A DNA stretch of 9,322 bases from Desulfurococcales archaeon (GTDB lineage: Archaea; Thermoproteota; Thermoprotei_A; Sulfolobales; NBVN01): assembly GCA_027083115.1 (NCBI GenBank), contig JALWQN010000008.1, positions 1 to 9,322 on the forward strand, in the 5' to 3' direction. The notes beneath the pieces are model-generated. The model was not told the DNA's origin. It saw only the letters and a program-made list of their open reading frames with translations, and ran no database searches. This document shows, in pieces, positions 1 to 6,612 of the stretch (the stretch's first letter is position 1; each line of letters opens with the position of its first letter). The position numbers and the translations under genes were made by a program.

Positions 1-2
1 GC

Positions 3-2423
3 CTAGCAGTTATTTTGATGGGGGTCTCCGGTTTTATTCAGGAGTTTCGTGCTGAAAAGGCTATGCAAGCTCTCAAGAAGATGGCAGCTCCTAAAGCCAA
101 AGTATTGAGGAACGGAAGAATTACTGAAGTAAAGGCTGAAGATTTAGTTCCTGGCGATGTCATTATGCTCTCTGCTGGCGATAAAGTGCCTGCTGATGCA
201 AGGCTGATTTTCAGTGAGGGATTCCAGGTTGATGAGTCCCCATTAACTGGCGAATCAACGCCTGTGCTAAAGGATCATGAGATCATCTTACGTGATGAAA
301 CCCCACTTAGCGAAAGAATCAATATGGTTTTTATGGGGACATTCGTAGTTATGGGAAAAGGTTATGCCGTAGTTGTTGCTACAGGGAACAGGACTGAATT
401 AGGGAAGATAGCTAAGTCCTTATCTCAGATTAAGGAGAAGAAATCTTTACTTGAGGAGGAACTCGATAAGTTAGGAAAGAAGCTTGGAGTGATAGTTCTG
501 GGCATAAGCTCCTTAATCTTCGTCACTTCCATATTTATGGAAGGAATGACACTTATTAACGCATTATTAATTTCGATAGCTCTAGCCGTAGCTGCTATCC
601 CAGAAAGCTTACCTGCAGTAGCAACAACTATACTTGCCTTAGGGGCTTATAGAATGGCTAAAAGAAACGCTATAGTTAGGGAGCTAGGTGCGATAGAGAC
701 CTTAGGTGCTTGTGATGTAATAGCTTCTGATAAAACCGGAACCATAACTAAGGGAGAGATGACAGTGAAAACTGTTTGGATTGAAGGAGAATTTGTTAAG
801 ATAACAGGCGTAGGTTATGATCCCAAAGGAGAAATCATTTATGAAAGCAACGCCTCTGGAGCTTCCTTAAGAAAGTTAGCTAAATACTTAGTAATGCATG
901 TGACACCTGATGTAGAGCTAATTAAGGAGGACAGTAAATGGACAGTAAAAGGTTCACCGACCGAAGGAGCTGCGTTAGTGCTTTCAGCAAAGGTCTTAGG
1001 ACTAGAGCATGTTCGCACCACAGAACCTAGAATAGTTAAGGTTTTTCCCTTCGATAGACGAAGGAAAAGGAAAACCACTATACACAATATGGGGGATAAA
1101 TACTTAATAATTTCTTCAGGAGCACCAGAATTATTGCTTGATATTTCTGCTAATGTGATTAACCGGAATAATATGGTTAAGTCTATGAATGAGAGGCTAA
1201 GGAATAAACTAAAACAAATCATAGATAACATGGCATCCCAAGGATATAGGGTCTTGGGTATTGCTTTTAAGGAGGTTACGAAGGAGGAATTAACGGATAT
1301 TAATAATCCCAATTCTGTCGAGGATGGCCTTTGTTTTATGGCTTTGCTTGGTATGATTGATCCTCCTAGGGAAGGAGTTAAGGAAGCCGTTGAAGAACTA
1401 AGGAATGCTGGAATTAAAGTAATCATGATTACAGGAGATCATAGACTGACAGCAGCCTACATAGCGAAAGAAATCGGTTTGTTAGAGAAGGATTCCATAA
1501 TATTGGATGGGCAAGAGCTGGATAGCTTAAGTGATGAGGAACTTAAGGACCTCATAGACAAGGTCAACGTTTTCGCTAGGGTAAGGCCTGACCATAAAAG
1601 AAGAATTGTTGAGGCTTTGAAGTCTAAAGGCCATATTGTAGCGATGACTGGCGATGGAGTAAATGATGCGCCTGCTTTGAAGGAGGCTGACATAGGTATT
1701 GCTATGGGCATTAGAGGTACTGATGTCGCAAAGGAAGTCTCCAAAATAATTTTGAAAGACGATAACTTCGTCACTATCGTTAAGGCTGTTGAGGAAGGGC
1801 GAGTGATTTATGAGAACCTCAAGAAACCGATCAATTATCTTCTGCCGGCCAACTTAGGTGAAGTCACTACTATATTGTTTGCCGAGCTTTCAGAATTTCC
1901 AACACCCTTAACTGCACCTCAGCTACTGTGGGTGAATATAACGACAGACTCACTGCCTGCTTTAGCCTTAAGTGCTGAACCTCCTGAACCTGGCCTAATG
2001 AGAAAATCACCTAGAAAAAGGACTTCTTCCTTCATCACGAACAAAAAATTGCTTTATTTCTCCTTCTTAGGAGGATTAATAGGCTTAACTAACCTGCTTA
2101 TTTTTTATTGGGGTCTAAAGGCTTACGGAATTCCCGAAGCCCGTACTTTAGTATTCACTGCATTAGCATTCAGCGAGTTTAGCAGAGCTTTTACATCAAG
2201 ATCGGAAAAACTCCCTATGTGGTGGAGGCCATTCAACAAGTGGTTACTACCAGCTTTAATTGCTTCAGCAGCCCTTCAACTCATGGTGCTTTACCTCCCT
2301 GGCCTAAACGCTATGTTTCAAGCAATACCATTACCTCCTCCAGTACTTTCTGTAGCTCTACTTACTGCTCTCCCTATCCTTGTAGTTGATGAGGTTAGGA
2401 AAGCCTTAAAGATAGAGATTTAA
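3..2423 (+). CDS. Type II (Ca2+-ATPase-like) P-type cation-transporting ATPase, 5' end missing
   Basis: ATP-driven cation pump of the cytoplasmic membrane. The frame is open through the left edge (LAVIL precedes the first Met), so the N-terminal cytoplasmic region, M1 and part of M2 are lost, perhaps 70-100 residues. Numbering from the TTG at 15: actuator TGES 78-81; M4 PESL 196-199; phosphorylation motif DKTGT with Asp239; nucleotide-binding KGSP 312-315 and SGAPE 368-372; TGDGVND 545-551; M5 NLGE 613-616; M6 LWVNITTD with Asn641 and Asp645; M8 Glu721; then M9 and M10. From family knowledge, the M4 Glu, M5 Asn/Glu, M6 Asn/Asp and M8 Glu match the residues that form both calcium sites of SERCA, so Ca2+ is the best substrate guess; Mn2+ or another cation is possible. 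The KGAPE lysine is replaced by Ser and PEGL by PESL. The class is secure; the ion is inferred. Confidence 0.95.
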   Translation, partial: LAVILMGVSGFIQEFRAEKAMQALKKMAAPKAKVLRNGRITEVKAEDLVPGDVIMLSAGDKVPADARLIFSEGFQVDESPLTGESTPVLKDHEIILRDETPLSERINMVFMGTFVVMGKGYAVVVATGNRTELGKIAKSLSQIKEKKSLLEEELDKLGKKLGVIVLGISSLIFVTSIFMEGMTLINALLISIALAVAAIPESLPAVATTILALGAYRMAKRNAIVRELGAIETLGACDVIASDKTGTITKGEMTVKTVWIEGEFVKITGVGYDPKGEIIYESNASGASLRKLAKYLVMHVTPDVELIKEDSKWTVKGSPTEGAALVLSAKVLGLEHVRTTEPRIVKVFPFDRRRKRKTTIHNMGDKYLIISSGAPELLLDISANVINRNNMVKSMNERLRNKLKQIIDNMASQGYRVLGIAFKEVTKEELTDINNPNSVEDGLCFMALLGMIDPPREGVKEAVEELRNAGIKVIMITGDHRLTAAYIAKEIGLLEKDSIILDGQELDSLSDEELKDLIDKVNVFARVRPDHKRRIVEALKSKGHIVAMTGDGVNDAPALKEADIGIAMGIRGTDVAKEVSKIILKDDNFVTIVKAVEEGRVIYENLKKPINYLLPANLGEVTTILFAELSEFPTPLTAPQLLWVNITTDSLPALALSAEPPEPGLMRKSPRKRTSSFITNKKLLYFSFLGGLIGLTNLLIFYWGLKAYGIPEARTLVFTALAFSEFSRAFTSRSEKLPMWWRPFNKWLLPALIASAALQLMVLYLPGLNAMFQAIPLPPPVLSVALLTALPILVVDEVRKALKIEI

Positions 2424-2467
2424 AGAAAGATTTTAACTTCGCCCTAACTAGTTATCGGTGCTTTCAT

Positions 2468-2848
2468 ATGTCTTGTGGAGAAAAAGTTATGCATTTTTCA
2501 GAGGTTAAAGCTGAAGAGCTACCAGAGAACATGGGTATAAAGTCAACTATCAAGTGGTTAATTAGGGAGGATGATGGGGCCAGAGCGGCCGCTATGAGAT
2601 ACTTTCAGATACTACCGGGAGGGAAAATATTTGGGCATCACCACCCGTGGGAACACGAAATTTTTGTAGTGAGAGGAACTGGGAAATTAAGGATAGGAAG
2701 TAAATGGTACCTAGTGGATCAAGGAATGTTCATCTTCATACCACCAAATGTCGAGCATGAATATATTAATGAAGGAAATGAACCTTTTGAATTCATATGT
2801 ATTATACCATTAAAACCAACAGCCAAGGAAGAAGTTATAAAATGCTGA
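2468..2848 (+). CDS. Small single-domain cupin protein
   Basis: A 126-residue protein that is essentially one double-stranded beta-helix (cupin) domain. Motif 1 is seen at residues 51-72, with His57, His59 and Glu64 in the HHHPWEHE segment followed by a GTG turn. Motif 2 is at 86-101 (GMFIFIPPN, then His97 and Asn101). These supply the usual three-His/one-Glu metal site. Such stand-alone cupins include isomerases, dioxygenases and sugar- or metal-binding proteins; nothing here decides the reaction. The ATG is preceded by GGTG at 2457-2460 with 7 nt spacing, which favours it over the in-frame ATG at codon 8. It begins 44 nt after the ATPase on the same strand and could be cotranscribed with it, but no functional link is evident. 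Cys3 lies just inside the N terminus. Confidence 0.85.
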   Translation: MSCGEKVMHFSEVKAEELPENMGIKSTIKWLIREDDGARAAAMRYFQILPGGKIFGHHHPWEHEIFVVRGTGKLRIGSKWYLVDQGMFIFIPPNVEHEYINEGNEPFEFICIIPLKPTAKEEVIKC

Positions 2849-2850
2849 TG

Positions 2851-2880
2851 TTTTTAACTAATTAATCTTTAAATTTAACC
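2851..2880 (+). terminator. Possible oligo-T terminator after the cupin gene
   Basis: A run of five T starts 2 nt after the cupin stop codon. It is followed by AT-rich DNA with a further CTTT and ATTTAA. Archaeal termination often uses such oligo-T tracts without a hairpin. It separates the cupin from the next promoter, but the tract is short and the call is weak. Confidence 0.25.
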
Positions 2881-2885
2881 ATTGA

Positions 2886-2900
2886 GTAAAAATTTATATT
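2886..2900 (+). promoter_or_regulatory. Archaeal BRE/TATA promoter of the inositol-phosphate synthase gene
   Basis: GTAAAAA (BRE-like, 2886-2892) runs into TTTATATT (TATA-like, 2893-2900). The TATA centre lies about 64 nt upstream of the GTG start. With the usual archaeal spacing of about 25 nt, transcription would begin near 2921, giving a leader of about 40 nt that contains the strong ribosome binding site. The element overlaps the left arm of an inverted repeat. Confidence 0.5.
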
Positions 2901-2919
2901 TATACAGGTAAATATAAAT
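2892..2919. repeat. Perfect 11-bp inverted repeat over the promoter
   Basis: ATTTATATTTA (2892-2902) and TAAATATAAAT (2909-2919) are exact reverse complements separated by 6 nt (TACAGG). The left arm includes the TATA-like sequence and the right arm covers the stretch up to the expected transcription start. This is the layout of an operator whose bound protein would block TBP/TFB. The arms are pure A/T, so a fortuitous palindrome in AT-rich promoter DNA is a real alternative. Confidence 0.5.
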
Positions 2920-2947
2920 CAGCTCAGCTATTTATTGCTGAAGTATA

Positions 2948-2957
2948 GGAGGTGATC
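2948..2957 (+). promoter_or_regulatory. Strong ribosome binding site that sets the start of the synthase gene
   Basis: GGAGGTGATC matches the full anti-Shine-Dalgarno of archaeal 16S rRNA. Its GGAGGTG core ends 6 nt before GTG at 2961. An upstream in-frame GTG at 2952 lies inside this element and is therefore rejected as a start. A short hairpin (TCAGC 2924-2928 with GCTGA 2937-2941) sits just upstream and could mildly affect access. Confidence 0.8.
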
Positions 2958-2960
2958 AAA

Positions 2961-4112
2961 GTGATTAGAGCTATATTATTAGGTTCAGGATATGTCGGCA
3001 CATACTTAGCTGTAGGTTTAGAAAGAATAAAGAAAGGACTGGTTGGCAAATACGGCATACCTTTAGCCAAGTATCCATTACCTTACAAAATAGAAGATAT
3101 AAATATAGTTAGTGCCTACGATATCGACTCGAGCAAGGTAGGGAAAACGCTATTTGATGCTGGGGCTGAAATTTTTGGCAAGGAATATGACTTACCTGAA
3201 ACCCTTAAAGATATCCCAATCAAGAAAGGCATACATTTGAAATCAGCTGAAGGCCTACCAATTAAAGCAACAGGTCTTGAGGAAGGAAGAAGTGTGAAGG
3301 ATGCAATTGATGAATTAGTTAATGAGTGGGCAGAATTAAAGCCTGACGTAATAATCAATGTAATAACCACTGAAGAAGGTAGAGCATACAAAAGTAAGGA
3401 AGAAGCAGTCTCCGCTATACTTGATGGGAAAGCTCCAGCAACACACGCCTACGCGTACGCAGCTACACAATACGCTAAACAAAGCGGAAGAAAAGTAACC
3501 TTTGTTAATGCTATTCCTACACCAGTAGCTAATAACCCAGGACTTATTGAGCTCTTTAACGAGACTGGGGCAATCGCTTTTGGAGATGATGGGGCAACTG
3601 GGGCTACTCCCCTAACATCGGACTTACTTGAACATATGGCACAAAGAAACAGATTTGTCGAGTTCGTAGTTCAGTTCAATATCGGAGGCAACACTGACTT
3701 CCTAGCATTAACCCAGCCTAAAAGAAATAAAATGAAAGAAAACACAAAAAGCAGTATGGTCGCAGACATACTGGGTTATGACGCACCACATTACATTAAG
3801 CCAACAGGATACCTGCAGCCCCTAGGAGATAAGAAATACGTAGCAATGCATCTGGAGTGGATTAGCTTCAACGGATTTAGGGATTCACTATTCATTAGTG
3901 CTAGAATAAATGATTCACCTGCCTTAGCTGGAATGCTGGTTGACTTAATAAGGCTAGGTAAGATAGCAGTAGATAAAGGACTTTCAGGGACCGTATATGA
4001 GGTTAATGCATTCTTCATGAAGAAGCCTGGTCCTGAGGGGGCAAAGAATATTGCAAAAACCCACGCATACATGCAGTTGCTTAATTGGCTAGGTCTAAGC
4101 AGATACCAATAA
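2961..4112 (+). CDS. ino1: myo-Inositol-phosphate synthase (archaeal type)
   Basis: Converts glucose 6-phosphate to L-myo-inositol 1-phosphate with NAD+ as internal redox cofactor. In archaea the product feeds inositol phospholipids and, in many hyperthermophiles, the solute di-myo-inositol phosphate. The 383-residue length fits archaeal enzymes. Seen in sequence: N-terminal Rossmann motif GSGYVG at 8-13, followed by GLERIKKG; VINVITTEEGRA; FGDDGATGATPLTSD from 207; NIGGNTDF 240-247; a lysine-rich active-site segment at 254-265 (Lys254, 257, 259 and 263); and LEWISFNGFRDS further on. The Lys segment and NxGGNTDF are family hallmarks. The start is GTG 2961, chosen from its ribosome binding site. 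The gene has its own promoter, with a palindrome over it suggesting regulation. The asparaginase gene begins 41 nt downstream. Assignment to the family is firm; the end product in this organism is unknown. Confidence 0.93.
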   Translation: MIRAILLGSGYVGTYLAVGLERIKKGLVGKYGIPLAKYPLPYKIEDINIVSAYDIDSSKVGKTLFDAGAEIFGKEYDLPETLKDIPIKKGIHLKSAEGLPIKATGLEEGRSVKDAIDELVNEWAELKPDVIINVITTEEGRAYKSKEEAVSAILDGKAPATHAYAYAATQYAKQSGRKVTFVNAIPTPVANNPGLIELFNETGAIAFGDDGATGATPLTSDLLEHMAQRNRFVEFVVQFNIGGNTDFLALTQPKRNKMKENTKSSMVADILGYDAPHYIKPTGYLQPLGDKKYVAMHLEWISFNGFRDSLFISARINDSPALAGMLVDLIRLGKIAVDKGLSGTVYEVNAFFMKKPGPEGAKNIAKTHAYMQLLNWLGLSRYQ

Positions 4113-4120
4113 ATTTTATT
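4111..4120 (+). promoter_or_regulatory. Possible TATA element before the asparaginase gene
   Basis: AAATTTTATT overlaps the stop of the synthase gene. Its centre is about 38 nt upstream of the TTG at 4154, so a transcript would start near 4140 with a short leader. A second A/T run (AAAAATATTT, 4133-4142) is an alternative. Read-through from the synthase gene is equally possible. Confidence 0.25.
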
Positions 4121-4153
4121 TCTCTAAACTCCAAAAATATTTGGTTCATTAAG

Positions 4154-5083
4154 TTGAGAGCTACTATCTTAGTTCATGCAGGAGCAGGAACCTGGCGTAC
4201 TTTGAATATCAACGACGTTATTAAAGTAATTAAAGAAGCTCTTCAGGAAGGACTTAAAGCTCTTCAGGAAGGCAATGCGATCGATGGTGCCGTCACTGCA
4301 ACAAAAGTTCTTGAAGACTCGGGAATTCTTAATGCTGGCTTAGGTTCAGTAGTTGACCTTGCAGGTAATATAACCATGGATGCTGGGGTAATGGATGGAC
4401 TAACCAGAAGAGCAGGAGCTGTTGCAGCCGTGACTTACCCAAAAAACCCAATACTGCTAGCAAGAAAAGTCATGGAGCTAACGGACCACATTTTATTGGC
4501 CGGGGAAGCAGCGGACGATTTAGCTAAAAGACTAGGTTTAGAAAAGCATCCTGGACCCTCCCAAAGGGTTATTGAAAGATACCGTAAGCTATTGTCTCTT
4601 AGTAACCAGAAACTGAGTCTGAGGTATGGGAAAAGCTATAAGTTAGCTAAGGAATTAGGTATCTCTGATACTGTAGGAGCCGTGGCTGTCGATAAAGAAG
4701 GCAGGGTTGCTGCAGCAGTGAGTACTGGTGGTGTGATGCTGAAGTTCCCAGGACGTGTCGGGGACTCAGCAATACCTGGTGCAGGCTTCTACGCCTCCAC
4801 TATGGCTGCAGCAGTTGCTACTGGAATAGGAGAAACCATTATTTCCACTTTCCTAACACTAGAAACTGTTAAGCTGATAGAAAAGGGAGTAACTCCCGAG
4901 ACAGCTGTTAAGTGGGCATTAATGAAGCACACTTCACTTCAGGGCCCTAACACTGCAGGAGTGATCGTAGTCACGTCAACAAGCGATTTCGCTGCAGGAT
5001 ATAATACTCAAGCAATGCCCTGGGGACTGTTAAGGGAGGGTGAGAAAGAACCTAAGGTTTTTGGCTTACCTAAGAAGAACTGA
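4154..5083 (+). CDS. Plant-type isoaspartyl peptidase/L-asparaginase (Ntn hydrolase)
   Basis: Hydrolyses isoaspartyl dipeptides and/or asparagine. The family is made as a precursor that cleaves itself to expose an N-terminal Thr nucleophile. That Thr is Thr173 here, in SDTVGAVAVD, giving an alpha chain of about 172 residues and a beta chain of 137. Further family motifs: VHAGAGTW near the N terminus, LNAGLGSV, ITMDAGVMDG, STGGVMLKFPGRVGDS (substrate-binding Arg/Asp) and ATGIGE (oxyanion/Thr-Gly). The 309-residue length is typical of archaeal members. The frame opens upstream to a TTG at 4085 inside the synthase gene, but homology begins at RATILVHAGAG, so TTG 4154 is chosen; no strong ribosome binding site precedes it. 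A 16-bp in-frame tandem repeat lies in the first helix. Isoaspartyl repair would suit a thermophile, where Asn deamidation is fast (inference). It ends tail-to-tail with the minus-strand neighbour. Confidence 0.9.
   Translation: MRATILVHAGAGTWRTLNINDVIKVIKEALQEGLKALQEGNAIDGAVTATKVLEDSGILNAGLGSVVDLAGNITMDAGVMDGLTRRAGAVAAVTYPKNPILLARKVMELTDHILLAGEAADDLAKRLGLEKHPGPSQRVIERYRKLLSLSNQKLSLRYGKSYKLAKELGISDTVGAVAVDKEGRVAAAVSTGGVMLKFPGRVGDSAIPGAGFYASTMAAAVATGIGETIISTFLTLETVKLIEKGVTPETAVKWALMKHTSLQGPNTAGVIVVTSTSDFAAGYNTQAMPWGLLREGEKEPKVFGLPKKN
4236..4272 (+). repeat. 16-bp in-frame direct repeat, period 21
   Basis: AAGCTCTTCAGGAAGG occurs at 4236-4251 and again at 4257-4272. It encodes two ALQEG copies seven codons apart in an alpha helix of the asparaginase. 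Identity at DNA level suggests a recent slippage duplication or chance codon identity in a heptad-like helix. Confidence 0.8.
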
Positions 5084-5085
5084 AG

Positions 5086-5853
5086 TCATTCCAGAAGAAC
5101 AACCCACCTTTTCTTAGTAGCATCAAAATACGCTAAAGCATTCTTGGATAGCGCCTTCAAAAGCTCTGAACCAACCTTACCCAAAACTTCATGAATTTCT
5201 TTCTCTGAATTCGTATCCAAACCCTTTAACTTTGATAAGAAGTCCTGCCAATACTCTGGATCTATCGCAACCCTTTGGTCTGTTAGTGAAAGAACAAGAG
5301 CTCCATCTCTTCTTAGCCTTTCAAAGAAAGCATCTCTATTCCTGATTTTGGAAGCCAGATCTGCTTCAAACATCACTTTCTGTTTCTTCAATATCTCTAT
5401 GGCAGAAGTCCTTCTCTCTTTACTTCTTTCTCTAGGTGACTCGCGTGCCTCATGAGGAACTGCCTCAGGCTTAGGCGCTGCCTGGATTTTAGATTCCCCT
5501 AACTTAGCACTTAACTCATTAACCTTAGATTCTAAATCATCTACCTTACCAATTAGTTCAGTTAACTTAAGCCTAATGTCATTAAGAACTTGGGAATAGG
5601 AATTAAGTAAGTCGCCTGTAGTAGTGACTATACGCTGCAAATTATGTATTACTAAATGAATGCTCTCTATTTCCTCCTCTAGTTCCTTAATACCCGCTAG
5701 CTTCTCCGTACTTATTGATTCCTTAACCGCTTTTTCGACAGCTTTATCTATAGGCTCACCAGGAAATTTCTCAAGCAATTTTTTCATTGCCTTCTCGTCG
5801 AGCTCCAATTTAACTTCAGGCAAACCCTTTCCCTGAAAATATTGGGGAACCAA
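5086..5853 (-). CDS. Uncharacterised protein: RHH-like N terminus, coiled coil, C-terminal globular domain
   Basis: I do not recognise a named family. Of 255 residues, 12-47 read as strand (VKLELD), helix (KAMKKLLEKF) and helix (IDKAVEKAVKES), the pattern and length of a ribbon-helix-helix DNA-binding unit. Residues about 55-117 are a long amphipathic, heptad-like coiled coil. About 120-148 is a Pro/Ala/Arg/Glu-rich, probably disordered linker. Residues 149-255 form a helical domain with two Trp, ending in a strand (KRWVVLLE); a winged-helix fold is conceivable. It lacks membrane segments and Cys. The start is unsure: TTG 5853 is the outermost, with TTG at codons 11 and 17 also possible; an in-frame stop lies 6 codons upstream. 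It follows ribB by 27 nt on the same strand and is probably cotranscribed. A DNA-binding or chromosome-associated role is inference only. Confidence 0.75.
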   Translation of the reverse strand: MVPQYFQGKGLPEVKLELDEKAMKKLLEKFPGEPIDKAVEKAVKESISTEKLAGIKELEEEIESIHLVIHNLQRIVTTTGDLLNSYSQVLNDIRLKLTELIGKVDDLESKVNELSAKLGESKIQAAPKPEAVPHEARESPRERSKERRTSAIEILKKQKVMFEADLASKIRNRDAFFERLRRDGALVLSLTDQRVAIDPEYWQDFLSKLKGLDTNSEKEIHEVLGKVGSELLKALSKNALAYFDATKKRWVVLLE

Positions 5854-5880
5854 CCCTAATAACGGTATTCAGCCATCGCA

Positions 5881-6552
5881 TCATTTATTGCTCCAAAAAT
5901 AAATTATTTCATCACCCTCAATAAGAACTGTTCCCAAATTTTCCGCAATGCTGTAGGCTTTCTCTACGGAAAGAGCACCTCCTTCATCAAGCATTTCAGC
6001 AATGACTGAACTAGGTCTTAATCCGTTCAACTCCATTAAAGCAAGCGATAATTCCGTATGACCACGCCTAACTTCCAGTCCTCTCCCAAGAAGAATGGGC
6101 ACATGCCCAGGAGCTATAAACTCAGAGTAGAATTTATTCCTTGCTTCATTAATTCTCCCTTCAATAGCAAGCTCGACCACCTTATCTAGTTCCTTAATGG
6201 TTCTTGCTCTATCTGCGTCTCTTATACCAGTCACAACATCCTTATAATTTACCCATAAACTAAAGTTAGGTGGGTCCCCATAACCCAGGACTTTATTAGT
6301 TAACTTCGTGTATCCAGTTGTCCTCAATATATCGCTCATGTACTTCAACCCTAAAAGATCACCCACCTTTAAAGGCATCGAGTAACAGACCAATCCACCC
6401 GCTAACTTCCTTAATAGGGTTATAGAGTTAACCTTAATTGTTGGTGCATAAAAAACCATGTCCACCTCATTTTCTCTATAACCTGAGTCATGAATTAATA
6501 CAGGTTTTCCCTCCTTCAGAAGCTTGCCTGCTATACCAATAGCATCTTTCAA
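5881..6552 (-). CDS. ribB: 3,4-Dihydroxy-2-butanone-4-phosphate synthase (riboflavin biosynthesis)
   Basis: Converts ribulose 5-phosphate to 3,4-dihydroxy-2-butanone 4-phosphate and formate, giving the four-carbon unit for the lumazine ring of riboflavin. At 223 residues it is a stand-alone enzyme without a RibA domain, as usual in archaea. Visible motifs: DSGYRENEVDMV (Glu27, Glu29, Asp31; acidic metal loop, REDEGD in bacteria), AGGLVC, TGIRDADRARTI, APGHV with His150, and RRGHTELS with His165, Thr166 and Glu167 (second metal and substrate contacts). All expected catalytic positions appear present. The start is TTG 6552, the first possible codon after an in-frame TAG, with AGAGGTG 7 nt upstream. 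No other riboflavin gene is in the window. The coiled-coil gene follows at 27 nt. Confidence 0.92.
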   Translation of the reverse strand: MKDAIGIAGKLLKEGKPVLIHDSGYRENEVDMVFYAPTIKVNSITLLRKLAGGLVCYSMPLKVGDLLGLKYMSDILRTTGYTKLTNKVLGYGDPPNFSLWVNYKDVVTGIRDADRARTIKELDKVVELAIEGRINEARNKFYSEFIAPGHVPILLGRGLEVRRGHTELSLALMELNGLRPSSVIAEMLDEGGALSVEKAYSIAENLGTVLIEGDEIIYFWSNK

Positions 6553-6559
6553 ACCCTCA

Positions 6560-6566
6560 CACCTCT
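6560..6566 (-). promoter_or_regulatory. Ribosome binding site of ribB
   Basis: AGAGGTG on the minus strand lies 7 nt before TTG 6552. It supports the unusual TTG as the true start, since an in-frame stop just upstream leaves no ATG. Confidence 0.65.
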
Positions 6567-6584
6567 AGGATTTTTAACTGGGTT

Positions 6585-6595
6585 AATTTAAAAGT
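6585..6595 (-). promoter_or_regulatory. TATA-like element upstream of ribB
   Basis: Minus-strand ACTTTTAAATT lies about 38 nt from the ribB start codon, inside the 60-nt gap after the surface-protein gene. A start point about 25 nt downstream would give a very short leader that just includes the ribosome binding site. This suggests ribB and the coiled-coil gene form their own transcription unit. Confidence 0.45.
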
Positions 6596-6612
6596 ATTGT
6601 CTGCTTTACTCA

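Noticed and set aside
15..20. TTG/ATG at the left edge as the start of the pump
   Set aside because: The reading frame stays open with membrane-helix residues up to the first base, and the N-terminal domain and M1 expected of the family are missing, so the gene begins outside the window.
839..1774. Two open frames on the minus strand (839-1426 and 1457-1774) inside the pump gene
   Set aside because: They lie antisense to clearly conserved P-type ATPase domains, have Ser/Leu-rich compositions typical of antisense frames, and lack ribosome binding sites.
3116..4072. Minus-strand frames within the inositol-phosphate synthase gene
   Set aside because: Antisense shadows of a well-conserved coding region with no recognisable protein features.
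5854..5880. Tiny minus-strand ATG frame (MAEYRY then stop) between ribB and the coiled-coil gene
   Set aside because: Six codons only and no other support; chance is the simplest explanation, and it does not fuse to the downstream frame.
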